This document shows positions 18,801 to 26,468 of a stretch of DNA of 64,000 bases, one piece after another. The notes under the pieces were generated by a model. The model was not told the DNA's origin. It searched no databases and saw only the letters and a list, made by a program, of their open reading frames with translations. This DNA comes from Flavobacterium gyeonganense (GTDB lineage Bacteria > Bacteroidota > Bacteroidia > Flavobacteriales > Flavobacteriaceae): assembly GCF_029625295.1 (NCBI RefSeq), contig NZ_CP121112.1, positions 4,898,001 through 4,962,000 on the forward strand, in the 5' to 3' direction. Within the stretch, counting starts at the first letter, position 1, and each line of letters opens with the position of its first letter. The translations under genes were made by a program, and so were the position numbers.

Positions 18801-19022
18801 AAAAACCAACACTTGTCCCGGAGCGGCACTTATAGAGTACTTACCATCAAAATCAGTACTGTTTCCTGTCTTAGTACCTTTAATGATTACATTCGCACCT
18901 GGTATTGGCAATCCTGACCCATCAGTAATTGTACCTTTAACCACTTTGTTTTGCGCATAACCAGATGTATGCAATAACGCAAACATGGCCAAAAGCAACA
19001 AAAGACTAAATTTGTTTTTCAT
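15855..19022 (-). CDS. susC: SusC/RagA TonB-dependent outer-membrane importer (pair 1)
   Basis: 1055 residues. Signal peptide (LLLLLAMFALLHTSGYAQ), CarboxypepD_reg-like domain (KVVKGTITDGSGLPIPGANV), TonB-box-like LNEIVVVGYG, plug signature SMDILKDASAAAIYGSRGAN, and a barrel ending SFVMGIEVGF. It is clearly a paralogue of the other SusC in the window. Their plug regions are very similar while the barrels differ, as expected if they take up different oligosaccharides. It is the first gene of the minus arm and has a perfect copy of the PUL motif and -7 element upstream (site E). It is divergently transcribed from the GH106 gene across a 421-nt control region. Confidence 0.95.
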   Translation of the reverse strand: MKNKFSLLLLLAMFALLHTSGYAQNKVVKGTITDGSGLPIPGANVIIKGTKTGNSTDFDGKYSISAAPGQVLVFSSTGSKTVEVTVAQNSEINVKLVEEAAQLNEIVVVGYGTQKKADLTGAIGSVNATQLMNRPVPNAVEALQGKVAGVDITTTERPGTVGRVRIRGQRSITAGSDPLYVVDGVPLMSASGIETLNPRDIESMDILKDASAAAIYGSRGANGVIIVTTKQGKSGRFTMNYAGTVTTQDIVDRAPSMSAADFITFKRWAAYNSNTPTTAVPYTHPDSPTEANDKRLFSTGVDGNTSWNNVLKGWQSGTWDPSKVINTNWTDIVTQTGITTEHVLSASGGSEKVNTYASLGYMDNTGTQKGQWYKRYTAKLSSNITPVSWFKMTASLNGSWSEQDYGMSTLSARSSSVPDAIYGVAKQIFNHAVPYDENGNIVINPGGENGIYTIMDEWNRSTQQSQTFRLLGNFSASIDFGKIWKPIEGLTYKINFGPDFRHWREGVYIDGTSSLKVNSNGSAGVNFARLQNRRDLSWTVDNMINYDRTFATKHKIGVTLLQTASAWDIESSSMSANNIPKPSFIWNAMGQVDVTNANNKASMGSNIIQRSLTSYMARLNYGFDNRYLLTVSGRWDGASVLSEGNKWDFFPSAALAWRINNEDFLKDVNWIENLKLRLGFGSVGNSAVDPYGTLGNLRTIYLPFNGMSNQMGQTTNEPFYTSPENLTGMPNPNLKWERTRQYNLGLDFGFLNNRISGTIEAYKSFTEDLLLQSGLPSVTGYPNIVTNVGKTQNKGVEVTLNLIPVQTTGGFTWETNLNGAWQKDKIEELINGKQDMVINSWFIGESIAVRYGYDNQGLWQDTPEDQAEMAKWIGENFSPGKVRPKDQNGDYKMTPEDRVVLGNSNPNWTMGWNNNFTYKGIELGVNIYGRMGYTANLGAQGMTATANQIQVDYWRPDNTDAEFQKPILGQASSGSLDPYAGLLGFKKASFLKIRNISLGYNLPKEVTGKIGLTNMKIYAQAVNPGSIYQSLDWYDFDTDRTYFNRSFVMGIEVGF

Positions 19023-19057
19023 AAAAAATGTTTTTGGTTAATTTATATTAGTTTAAC

Positions 19058-19105
19058 CAAATGTATCCAGAAGTAATTTCGACAGTATCCTGTAGTATCC
19101 TGTTA
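19058..19105 (-). promoter_or_regulatory. PUL motif site E plus -7 element (SusCD pair 1 promoter)
   Basis: In transcription direction: TAACAGGATACTACAGGATA (19105 to 19086), a nearly exact direct repeat with 10-bp period. Then come 20 nt and TACATTTG (19065 to 19058), a perfect -7 element. Confidence 0.8.
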
Positions 19106-19323
19106 ATTATCAGCAAATTATGTTTTATATTTAATTTTTATTTAACAAAAAAAATGGCAATTCACTGATTAACAACACAAAAGCGCAGTATGTTCCTGCA
19201 AATAATCAATTTAAAATTTAAGCTATTTATTTTTTATGTATTTATACATTTTTGCTTAAAAAAATAATAAATCAAAAAAAATATACTTTATTAATTTATC
19301 CTTAATTTATTATTAATAATTAA

Positions 19324-19371
19324 CAACAGGATGCAACAGGATAGCAATTTGATAATAACTCTTTATTTTTA
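19324..19371 (+). promoter_or_regulatory. PUL motif site F plus -7 element (GH106 operon promoter)
   Basis: CAACAGGATGCAACAGGATA (19324-19343), 20 nt, then TATTTTTA (19364-19371). It drives the plus-strand enzyme operon; the leader to the GH106 ATG would be about 65 nt. Confidence 0.75.
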
Positions 19372-19443
19372 CTCATTTGGCATTTGACAATTATCTGTAT
19401 ATACTTAATATAAATATTTTCTTTTAAACGCTACATATACATA

Positions 19444-22245
19444 ATGAAACATACGAAAACCCTGCTTGCCTTTTTATCTGTTTTTTGTTTTGTTCTTAAT
19501 TCATTTTCCCAAAACTCAGATAAATCTCCCTGGCCAGAAACTAGTAGCATAAATCAGCCTTGGACACGTTGGTGGTGGATGGGAAGTGCCGTAGATAAAC
19601 CTAACTTAAAAAAGAGCCTGGTCGATTTTCATAAAGCCGGAATTGGCGGTGTCGAAATTACCCCTATATATGGCGTAAAAGGAGAAGAAAACAATTTCAT
19701 AGATTATCTTTCTCCAAAATGGTTGGAAATGCTCGATTACACTATCCATGTTTCGGATAGTCTTCATATGCAAGTTGACATGGTTTTGGGTACTGGATGG
19801 CCTTACGGCGGTTCTCACGTTACCCTGCCCCATGCAGCCACAAAACTGATTGTCGAAAAATATCAGCTAAAAAAGAATGAAACAATAGATCGTTCTATTA
19901 AACTTGAAGATACTAAGGAAAAAACTCCGGCTGAACTTTTATATGTAGTTGCATACGGCAGCGATGGAAGTTATGTTAATCTAACAGATCAGTTGAAAAA
20001 TAAAAATTCAAAACTAAATGATAAAGGTATTGATGGAACTTCTGTAACCTTAGCTAACAATTCGGAACCAAACAAATTAAAATGGAAAGCCAAAAAAACA
20101 GATTACACTATTTATGCTGTTTTTAGCGGCAAAACCGGCCAAAAGGTAAAAAGAGCAGCTCCGGGAGGAAGTGGCTATACTCTGGATCATTATTCTAAAG
20201 AAGCATTAAACGCTTATGTAGTGCCTTTTAACAATGCTTTGAAAGGACGCGAGGGAAAAATCAGGGCTATTTTTAATGACAGCTATGAAGTTTACGGAAC
20301 TGATTTTACCCCAAATTTTTTTGAAGAATTTCAAAAACGAAGAGGATATGATCTTAAAAAACAATTGCCTCTAATATTGAGTGAAACTGATAACGAAATA
20401 GCAAACCGAATAAGAAGTGATTACCGTCAAACCATAGCCGACTTATTACTGAATAATTTTGATAAGCCGTGGACGCAATGGGCGAATTCAAAAAACTTCA
20501 AGACCAAACTTCAGGCACACGGATCTCCTGGGAATTTAATTGATTTATATGCTTCTGCGGATATTCCTGAATGTGAAACTTTTGGATCAATGCCCTTTGA
20601 TATTCCAGGTTTCAGACGCGAAAAAGAAGATATTCGTGAAGGTGATGCTGATCCGGTAATGCTTAAATTCTCTTCATCAGCAGCACATATTTCAGGGAAA
20701 AATATGGTTTCATCTGAAACTTTCACGTGGTTAAGAGAACATTTTAAAACCGCCTTATCACAATGCAAACCAGAAGCTGAAGATTTAATGCTAAATGGTG
20801 TCAATCATATTTTTCTTCATGGCTCTACTTATTCGCCAGAAAGAGCTGCGTGGCCAGGATGGAAATTTTATGCTTCTGTAAATTTTAATTCAAATAATAA
20901 CATTTGGGAGGACGCTCCTTCCCTGTTTTCCTATATTTCAAACTGCCAGTCCATGCTGCAGCAAGGAAAATCAGACAATGAAATTTTACTTTACTGGCCT
21001 ATTTTTGACATCTGGGACCAATATCATAAAGGGACTTTATTCTTTCAGTTCAAAATACATTCTTTAGATGAATGGCTGCACGGAACTGCTTTTTACAACA
21101 CAACAAAGGAGTTAATGCAAAAAGGCTACGGAGTCGATTTTATTTCAGATAATTTTATTGCCGAAGCTAAAGTCGTAAATGGTAATATCGTTCTTCCAGG
21201 TGGTACTTTTAAATCATTAATTGTTCCGTCCTGCAAAAAAATGCCTCTGGCCACTCTGCAAAAGCTGATTGAATTACAAAAAGCCGGTGGTAAAGTAATT
21301 TTTCAGGGCTTACCTGAATCTCTTCCCGGTTTTAATGATTATAAAAATCAGGAGACAAAACTTCAGTCTGTTCTGGCTGAAAACAAAGAAGCTGTAAAAC
21401 CTGTTTCGAATATTTTTGAAACGTTAGAAAAGGCTGAGATATATCCTGAAGCACTTGTAAATACAGGTCTAAAATTCATTAGGAGAAATATTGACGGCGA
21501 AAAAATATATTATCTGGTCAATCATACTCCAAAAACGATCGATGGTTTTATTCCATTAGAAATTGGCAATAAAGAAGTATTCATTTTGGATCCGTTAAAC
21601 AGAAACTTCGGAAATGCAGTCGTTCAGAAAACAGCAAAAAACACTTTGGTAAAAATCAAAATAGAGCCGGGACAATCATACTTCCTGAAAACTGAAAATA
21701 CTGCTTCGCAAAAAAAATGGAACTATTACGAGCCAACCGCTGATCCAATTGCATTAAAAGGAAACTGGAAAATTAATTTTGATAAAGGCGGACCAATATT
21801 ACCTCCAAGTGCTACGATTTCGAATTTGGAATCATGGACAAAACTTGGTTCGGAAGCCGAAGCATTTTCCGGATCGGCAACCTACTCACTTGAATTTGAA
21901 AATCCAAATACTAAAACAGAAACATGGAGTTTAAATTTAGGCGATGTCCGCGAAAGCGCCAAAATCTGGTTAAATGATGAATTTATTGGAACGGCCTGGT
22001 CAGTCCCTTATAAATTAAATATCGGAAAATTAAAACCCGGAAAAAACACTCTGAAAATTCAGGTCACAAATCTTTCTGCAAACCGAATTCGGGACAAAGA
22101 ATTAAAAGGCGAAGAATGGAAAATTTTCTATGAAATCAATATGGTAGACAAAGACTATAAAAAATTCGATGCCACAAAATGGAACCCAATGCCTTCCGGA
22201 TTATTAGGTCCCGTTACGATCACAGCTTTAAAGAAACAAAATTAA
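19444..22245 (+). CDS. GH106 alpha-L-rhamnosidase
   Basis: 933 residues with a signal peptide (LLAFLSVFCFVLNSFSQ). The GH106 family pattern is clear from the start of the mature protein: TRWWWMGSAVDKPNLKKSL, GIGGVEITPIYGVKG, VLGTGWPYGGSHVT. A central region contains FNDSYEVYGTDFTPNFFEEF and HGSPGNLIDLYASADIPECE, with acidic residues in positions expected for an inverting rhamnosidase. A C-terminal GH2-like beta-sandwich (about 800-905) contains LGDVRESAKIWLNDEFIGTAW. The enzyme removes terminal alpha-L-rhamnose from oligosaccharides, most likely in the periplasm after import. It is the first gene of a four-gene plus-strand operon, with GH105 19 nt behind it. Together with rhaM and PL11 it supports RG-I as the target. 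Confidence 0.93.
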   Translation: MKHTKTLLAFLSVFCFVLNSFSQNSDKSPWPETSSINQPWTRWWWMGSAVDKPNLKKSLVDFHKAGIGGVEITPIYGVKGEENNFIDYLSPKWLEMLDYTIHVSDSLHMQVDMVLGTGWPYGGSHVTLPHAATKLIVEKYQLKKNETIDRSIKLEDTKEKTPAELLYVVAYGSDGSYVNLTDQLKNKNSKLNDKGIDGTSVTLANNSEPNKLKWKAKKTDYTIYAVFSGKTGQKVKRAAPGGSGYTLDHYSKEALNAYVVPFNNALKGREGKIRAIFNDSYEVYGTDFTPNFFEEFQKRRGYDLKKQLPLILSETDNEIANRIRSDYRQTIADLLLNNFDKPWTQWANSKNFKTKLQAHGSPGNLIDLYASADIPECETFGSMPFDIPGFRREKEDIREGDADPVMLKFSSSAAHISGKNMVSSETFTWLREHFKTALSQCKPEAEDLMLNGVNHIFLHGSTYSPERAAWPGWKFYASVNFNSNNNIWEDAPSLFSYISNCQSMLQQGKSDNEILLYWPIFDIWDQYHKGTLFFQFKIHSLDEWLHGTAFYNTTKELMQKGYGVDFISDNFIAEAKVVNGNIVLPGGTFKSLIVPSCKKMPLATLQKLIELQKAGGKVIFQGLPESLPGFNDYKNQETKLQSVLAENKEAVKPVSNIFETLEKAEIYPEALVNTGLKFIRRNIDGEKIYYLVNHTPKTIDGFIPLEIGNKEVFILDPLNRNFGNAVVQKTAKNTLVKIKIEPGQSYFLKTENTASQKKWNYYEPTADPIALKGNWKINFDKGGPILPPSATISNLESWTKLGSEAEAFSGSATYSLEFENPNTKTETWSLNLGDVRESAKIWLNDEFIGTAWSVPYKLNIGKLKPGKNTLKIQVTNLSANRIRDKELKGEEWKIFYEINMVDKDYKKFDATKWNPMPSGLLGPVTITALKKQN

Positions 22246-22264
22246 TTCCTATAAAGATACAAAA

Positions 22265-23389
22265 ATGAGAAAATTACTTTTATTGTTTGTACTATGTCTT
22301 TCATATACGAACACTACAAACGCGCAGCAGCCATTTGATAAAAAATTAGTATTAAAGCAAATGATTCTGGCGAATGATTATTTCATGCAAAAATGGCCGG
22401 AAACTGGTAAAACAATCATTACCAATAAAGAACGTCCAAGTAATATCTGGACACGTGGCGTTTATTATGAAGGATTAATGGCGTTACATGAAATTTTCCC
22501 TAAAGAAGCCTATTACAAATATGCATACGACTGGTCAGAATTTCACAAATGGGGTTTTAATGGCGGAAACGCAACCCGTAATGCAGACAATTACTGTGCA
22601 GCCCAAACATATATTGATTTATACAATTTAGAACCGGATGCTAAAAAACTAAAAAACACCAAAGCAAATATAAACATGCTATTGAACACGCCTCAACTGG
22701 ACGACTGGTCATGGATTGATGCTATTCAAATGGGAATGCCGGTTTTTGCAAAATTGGGTGTTTTAGAGAAAGACAACCGATACTTCGAAAAAATGTATCA
22801 GATGTACATGTATTCAAGAAACAAACACGGTGATAACGGTCTTTTTAACCCAAAAGACGGTTTGTGGTGGCGTGATGCCGATTTTGATCCTCCTTACAAA
22901 GAACCAAATGGTGAAGATTGTTACTGGAGCCGCGGAAATGGCTGGGTAATTGGTGCTTTGGCAAAAGTATTGACTATAATTCCAAAAAATGCGCCTCACA
23001 GAGATCAGTATGTAAAAGATTTAAAAGCAATGGCAGCAGCTTTAGTTCCAATTCAAAGACCTGACGGATTCTGGAACGTGAGTTTGCATGATCCTACCAA
23101 TTTTGGCGAAAAAGAAACTTCAGGAACTGCTTTATTTGTTTACGGAATGGCTTACGGAATAAACAGCGGAATTTTAAAAAAAGAAACGTATTTGCCTGTA
23201 ATCGAAAAAGCATGGAACGCCATAACCAAAGATGCTTTGCATGATACCGGGTTTTTAGGCTACCTGCAATCTACAGGAAAAGAGCCAAAAGACGGGCAGC
23301 CGTTATCTTACGATAAAATACCTGATTTTGAAGATTACGGATTAGGTTGTTTTTTACTGGCCGGATCAGAAATTTATAAGATGAAATAA
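22265..23389 (+). CDS. GH105 unsaturated rhamnogalacturonyl hydrolase
   Basis: 374 residues with a signal peptide (LLLLFVLCLSYTNTTNAQ). It has an (alpha/alpha)6-barrel of usual family length. Motifs include PSNIWTRGVYYEGLMAL, DDWSWIDAIQMGMPVFA (the Asp in this block corresponds to the catalytic Asp of YteR-type enzymes), EDCYWSRGNGWVIGAL, and ETSGTALFVYGMAYGI. GH105 enzymes hydrate the 4,5-unsaturated galacturonic acid left at the non-reducing end after lyase attack. It is therefore the direct partner of the PL11 lyase in this locus. It sits 19 nt after GH106. The gap to the next gene is 112 nt and filled by a GC-rich repeat. Confidence 0.93.
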   Translation: MRKLLLLFVLCLSYTNTTNAQQPFDKKLVLKQMILANDYFMQKWPETGKTIITNKERPSNIWTRGVYYEGLMALHEIFPKEAYYKYAYDWSEFHKWGFNGGNATRNADNYCAAQTYIDLYNLEPDAKKLKNTKANINMLLNTPQLDDWSWIDAIQMGMPVFAKLGVLEKDNRYFEKMYQMYMYSRNKHGDNGLFNPKDGLWWRDADFDPPYKEPNGEDCYWSRGNGWVIGALAKVLTIIPKNAPHRDQYVKDLKAMAAALVPIQRPDGFWNVSLHDPTNFGEKETSGTALFVYGMAYGINSGILKKETYLPVIEKAWNAITKDALHDTGFLGYLQSTGKEPKDGQPLSYDKIPDFEDYGLGCFLLAGSEIYKMK

Positions 23390-23392
23390 TTT

Positions 23393-23484
23393 GGGCGTGC
23401 CCCTCCCGAAAAGGTCGGGTCGGGCTATACGTTCCCGCTTCCCGATAAAAAATCGGGAGAGCTCCACTTCTATCCCTCACGCAA
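23393..23484. repeat. GC-rich interspersed repeat with terminal inverted GCGTG/CACGC and internal hairpins
   Basis: A block of about 92 nt, far richer in GC than its surroundings, fills the gap between GH105 and GH2. It begins GGGCGTGCCCCTCCCG and ends TATCCCTCACGC, so its ends pair (GCGTG/CACGC). Inside are CCCGAAAAGGTCGGGTCGGG and a perfect hairpin CCCGATAAAAAATCGGG. From memory, blocks of the form 'GGGCGTGCCC ... GGTCGGGCTATACG ... CTCCACTTCTATCCCTCACGC' recur between genes in Bacteroidota genomes. No second copy was seen in this window. Confidence 0.65.
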
Positions 23485-23501
23485 ACTAACCAAAGACCAT
23501 C

Positions 23502-26468
23502 ATGAAAAAAATACTCTTTTGTCTTGTTTTGATATTTCTCAATTCAGGTCTTTTTTCACAAGAATTTAAAAGAGAAAAATACAATTTCAATTCCGATTGG
23601 AAACTAAAAACAGGAGATTTTCAAAATGCGGAATCTCCTGTTTTTGATGATACCAACTGGAGAAAAGTTACACTGCCCCATGCCTACAACCAGGAAGAGG
23701 CTTTTGAAAAGGATATTGATCACCATACCACTGGAATCGTATGGTATCGTAAAAAATTCAAACTTCCTAAAGGTGTCAAAGACAAAAAGATTTTTATCGA
23801 GTTTGAAGGTATTCGTCAGGGTGGTGTCATTTATGTCAATAGTCAAAAAATAGGGCTTCATGAAAATGGTGTAATGGGTTTTGGTTTTGACATTTCTAAA
23901 ATTGTAAAACCTTTTCCTGAAGAAAACACCATTGCTTTAAGAATTGACAATGACTGGAAATACAGAGAAATAGCCACAAGCACTACCTATCAATGGAACA
24001 ACATGAATTTCAATGCCAATTATGGCGGAATACCAAAAAACGTTTTTCTTCATATTACAAATAAATTATACCAGACACTTCCGCTCTATTCTAACCTAAA
24101 AACTACTGGAGTGTATGTTTATTCATCTGATATAAATATTCAGGAACAAACTGCTATTATTCATGCTGAATCTGAAATTCGTAATGAATTTAATACAGAA
24201 AAAAAGGTAGAATACAATGTCGTTATTGAAGATATCCAGGGTAAAACAATTGCTTCATTTACCGGTGAAAAGGCAAACCTTCTTCCTAATGAAACAAAAA
24301 TTATTAAAGCCAGCAAACTCATTAACAATTTACATTTTTGGAGCTGGGGTTACGGCTATTTATACAGAGTAAAAACTATTTTAAAAGTCGATGGAAAAAT
24401 CGTTGACGAAGTTTTGACAAAAACCGGATTCCGAAAAACAGATTTTAAAAATGGTGAAATCTGGCTAAATGACCGTGTTCTTCAGGTAAAAGGATATGCG
24501 CAAAGAACCAGCAACGAGTGGCCGGCTATCGGAATGTCTGTTCCACCATGGCTGAGTGATTTCAGTAATAAATTAATTGTAGAAGGGAACGGAAACTTAG
24601 TGCGCTGGATGCATGTTACACCCTGGAAGCAAGATGTTGAATCCTGCGACAGAGTTGGCTTATTACAGGCAATGCCCGCCGGAGATGCTGAAAAGGATGC
24701 CAAAGGCGAACAATGGAAGCAGCGTGTCAACTTAATGCGCGATGCTATCATTTACAACCGAAACAACCCAAGTATTATTTTTTATGAGAGCGGCAATGAA
24801 TCTATCAGCGAAGAGCATATGAAAGAAATGAAAGACATTCGAAATCTTTATGATCCAAATGGCGGACGCGCAATTGGCTCCCGTGAAATGCTCGACAGCA
24901 AAGAAGCTGAATATGGCGGGGAAATGCTTTACATTAATAAAAGTGCAGGAATCCCTTTATGGGCAACCGAATATTCAAGAGATGAAGGCCTGCGTAAATA
25001 TTGGGATGAATTCTCTCCTCCTTTTCATAAAGAAGGTGCTGGTCCTCTATATCGCGATAAACCTGCCGAAGATTACAATCACAATCAGGACCGTCATGCC
25101 ATCGAAAATATTACAAGGTGGTATGATTATTACAGGGAAAGGCCCGGAACAGGAAAAAGAGTAAATTCGGGTGGTGTTAATATTATTTTTTCCGACTCCA
25201 ATACGCATCACAGAGGTGAATCTAATTACAGGACCAGTGGCGAGGTAGATGCCATGCGTATTCCAAAAGACGGATTTTGGGCACATCAGGTAATGTGGTA
25301 CGGCTGGGTTGATATCGAAAAACACCATACTCACATTATGGGACACTGGAATTATGCTGATAAAGTGGTCAAAAACATTTATGTGGTTTCAACAGCTTCA
25401 AAAGTAGAACTTTTCATTAACGGAATCTCGCAGGGTTTTGGAAAACAAAGCAACCAGTTTCTCTTTACCTTTGAAAACATTACTTTTAAAGAAGGTATTA
25501 TAAAAGCGATTGGCTATAATGAAAAAGGAACTATTTTGAGTGAAGACTCCAAAATAACTGTTGGAAATCCAGAAGCAATCAGATTAAAATTAATTACGCA
25601 AAAACAGGGGCTTTTGGCAGATGGTGCAGATGTAGCACTAGTTGATGTTGAAGTGGTCGACCAAAACGGAAATCGCTGTCCAATCAGCAATGACATGATC
25701 ACATTTTCTGTAGAAGGTCCGGTGACCTGGTTAGGTGGAATAGCACAGGGTCCAAAAAATTATATTCTTTCTAAAACGATTCCGGTTGAAAATGGCGTTA
25801 ACAGAGTTATGCTACAATCCATGATAAAAAGTGGAAAAATAAAAATTTCGGCCACAGCCAAAGGATTAAAACCTGCAGAAGTGAATTTTGAAAGTAAAAC
25901 GATAAAGACTCAAAATGGACTTTCTACCGCAATTCCGGGTATTAATTTAGCGTCAAATTTAGAAAGAGGTCCTACTCCTAGAACACCGTCATACACAATA
26001 AAAAGAAATCCTGTTGCTATAGTAAGCGCTTCATCGCCTTCTAATAATAATGAGACATTTAAAAGTTATGATGATAACGAGTTGACGGAATGGAAAAATG
26101 ATGGGAATATAAAAAGTGGTTCCATAACGTATACATTGTCAAAACCTTCAATGGTGGATGAATGTGTAATTAAATTGACAGGATGGAGGTCTAAAATCTA
26201 TCCAATTCGTATTTTAGCAGGTGATAAAGAAGTTTTCAAAGGAAATACAGCGCAAAGTTTAGGCTATATCACTATTCCTTTAGAACCGGTTTTAGCTGAT
26301 AAAATAACAATCGAACTCATCGGATCTAACACAGAAAAAGATGGATTCTCTAAAATTATTGAAGTCGAAGCAAACAAAGATTTGGATTTATTTAAAGACC
26401 CAACAGCAGTAAATGCAAAAGGACAATTACGCATTGTCGAAATAGAATTTTATGAAAAAATCAAATAA
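23502..26468 (+). CDS. GH2 family glycoside hydrolase (beta-galactosidase-like) with C-terminal discoidin-like domain
   Basis: 988 residues, signal peptide ending LFSQE. Domains in order: GH2 sugar-binding jelly roll (about 25-190, with VTLPHAYNQEEAF, TGIVWYRKKFKLP), immunoglobulin-like sandwich (about 200-315), TIM barrel (about 320-620), further Ig-like domains, and a discoidin/CBM32-like module (about 850-960). The catalytic block NNPSIIFYESGNESI has the family's GNE acid/base Glu, and PLWATEYSRDEG carries the probable nucleophile Glu. In an RG-I locus beta-1,4-galactan side chains are a reasonable target, but GH2 also contains other activities. Its 3' end overlaps the next gene by 17 nt, so the two are probably translationally coupled. 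Confidence 0.88.
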   Translation: MKKILFCLVLIFLNSGLFSQEFKREKYNFNSDWKLKTGDFQNAESPVFDDTNWRKVTLPHAYNQEEAFEKDIDHHTTGIVWYRKKFKLPKGVKDKKIFIEFEGIRQGGVIYVNSQKIGLHENGVMGFGFDISKIVKPFPEENTIALRIDNDWKYREIATSTTYQWNNMNFNANYGGIPKNVFLHITNKLYQTLPLYSNLKTTGVYVYSSDINIQEQTAIIHAESEIRNEFNTEKKVEYNVVIEDIQGKTIASFTGEKANLLPNETKIIKASKLINNLHFWSWGYGYLYRVKTILKVDGKIVDEVLTKTGFRKTDFKNGEIWLNDRVLQVKGYAQRTSNEWPAIGMSVPPWLSDFSNKLIVEGNGNLVRWMHVTPWKQDVESCDRVGLLQAMPAGDAEKDAKGEQWKQRVNLMRDAIIYNRNNPSIIFYESGNESISEEHMKEMKDIRNLYDPNGGRAIGSREMLDSKEAEYGGEMLYINKSAGIPLWATEYSRDEGLRKYWDEFSPPFHKEGAGPLYRDKPAEDYNHNQDRHAIENITRWYDYYRERPGTGKRVNSGGVNIIFSDSNTHHRGESNYRTSGEVDAMRIPKDGFWAHQVMWYGWVDIEKHHTHIMGHWNYADKVVKNIYVVSTASKVELFINGISQGFGKQSNQFLFTFENITFKEGIIKAIGYNEKGTILSEDSKITVGNPEAIRLKLITQKQGLLADGADVALVDVEVVDQNGNRCPISNDMITFSVEGPVTWLGGIAQGPKNYILSKTIPVENGVNRVMLQSMIKSGKIKISATAKGLKPAEVNFESKTIKTQNGLSTAIPGINLASNLERGPTPRTPSYTIKRNPVAIVSASSPSNNNETFKSYDDNELTEWKNDGNIKSGSITYTLSKPSMVDECVIKLTGWRSKIYPIRILAGDKEVFKGNTAQSLGYITIPLEPVLADKITIELIGSNTEKDGFSKIIEVEANKDLDLFKDPTAVNAKGQLRIVEIEFYEKIK

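Larger units (their letters stand above)
19023..19443. other. Divergent PUL control region
   Basis: 421 nt between susC pair 1 (minus) and the GH106 gene (plus). Each direction has its own copy of the motif and -7 element (sites E and F), about 220 bp apart. The stretch in between (19120-19320) is very AT-rich and shows nothing else I can name. Confidence 0.8.

Noticed and set aside
20511-20804. Minus-strand ORF of 97 codons within GH106
   Set aside because: Shadow of a clear GH106 coding region; the sense protein has the conserved family blocks.
23271-23480. Minus-strand ORF of 69 codons over the end of GH105 and the GC-rich repeat
   Set aside because: It is created by the GC-rich repeat and the antisense of GH105; no ribosome site and no family-like sequence.
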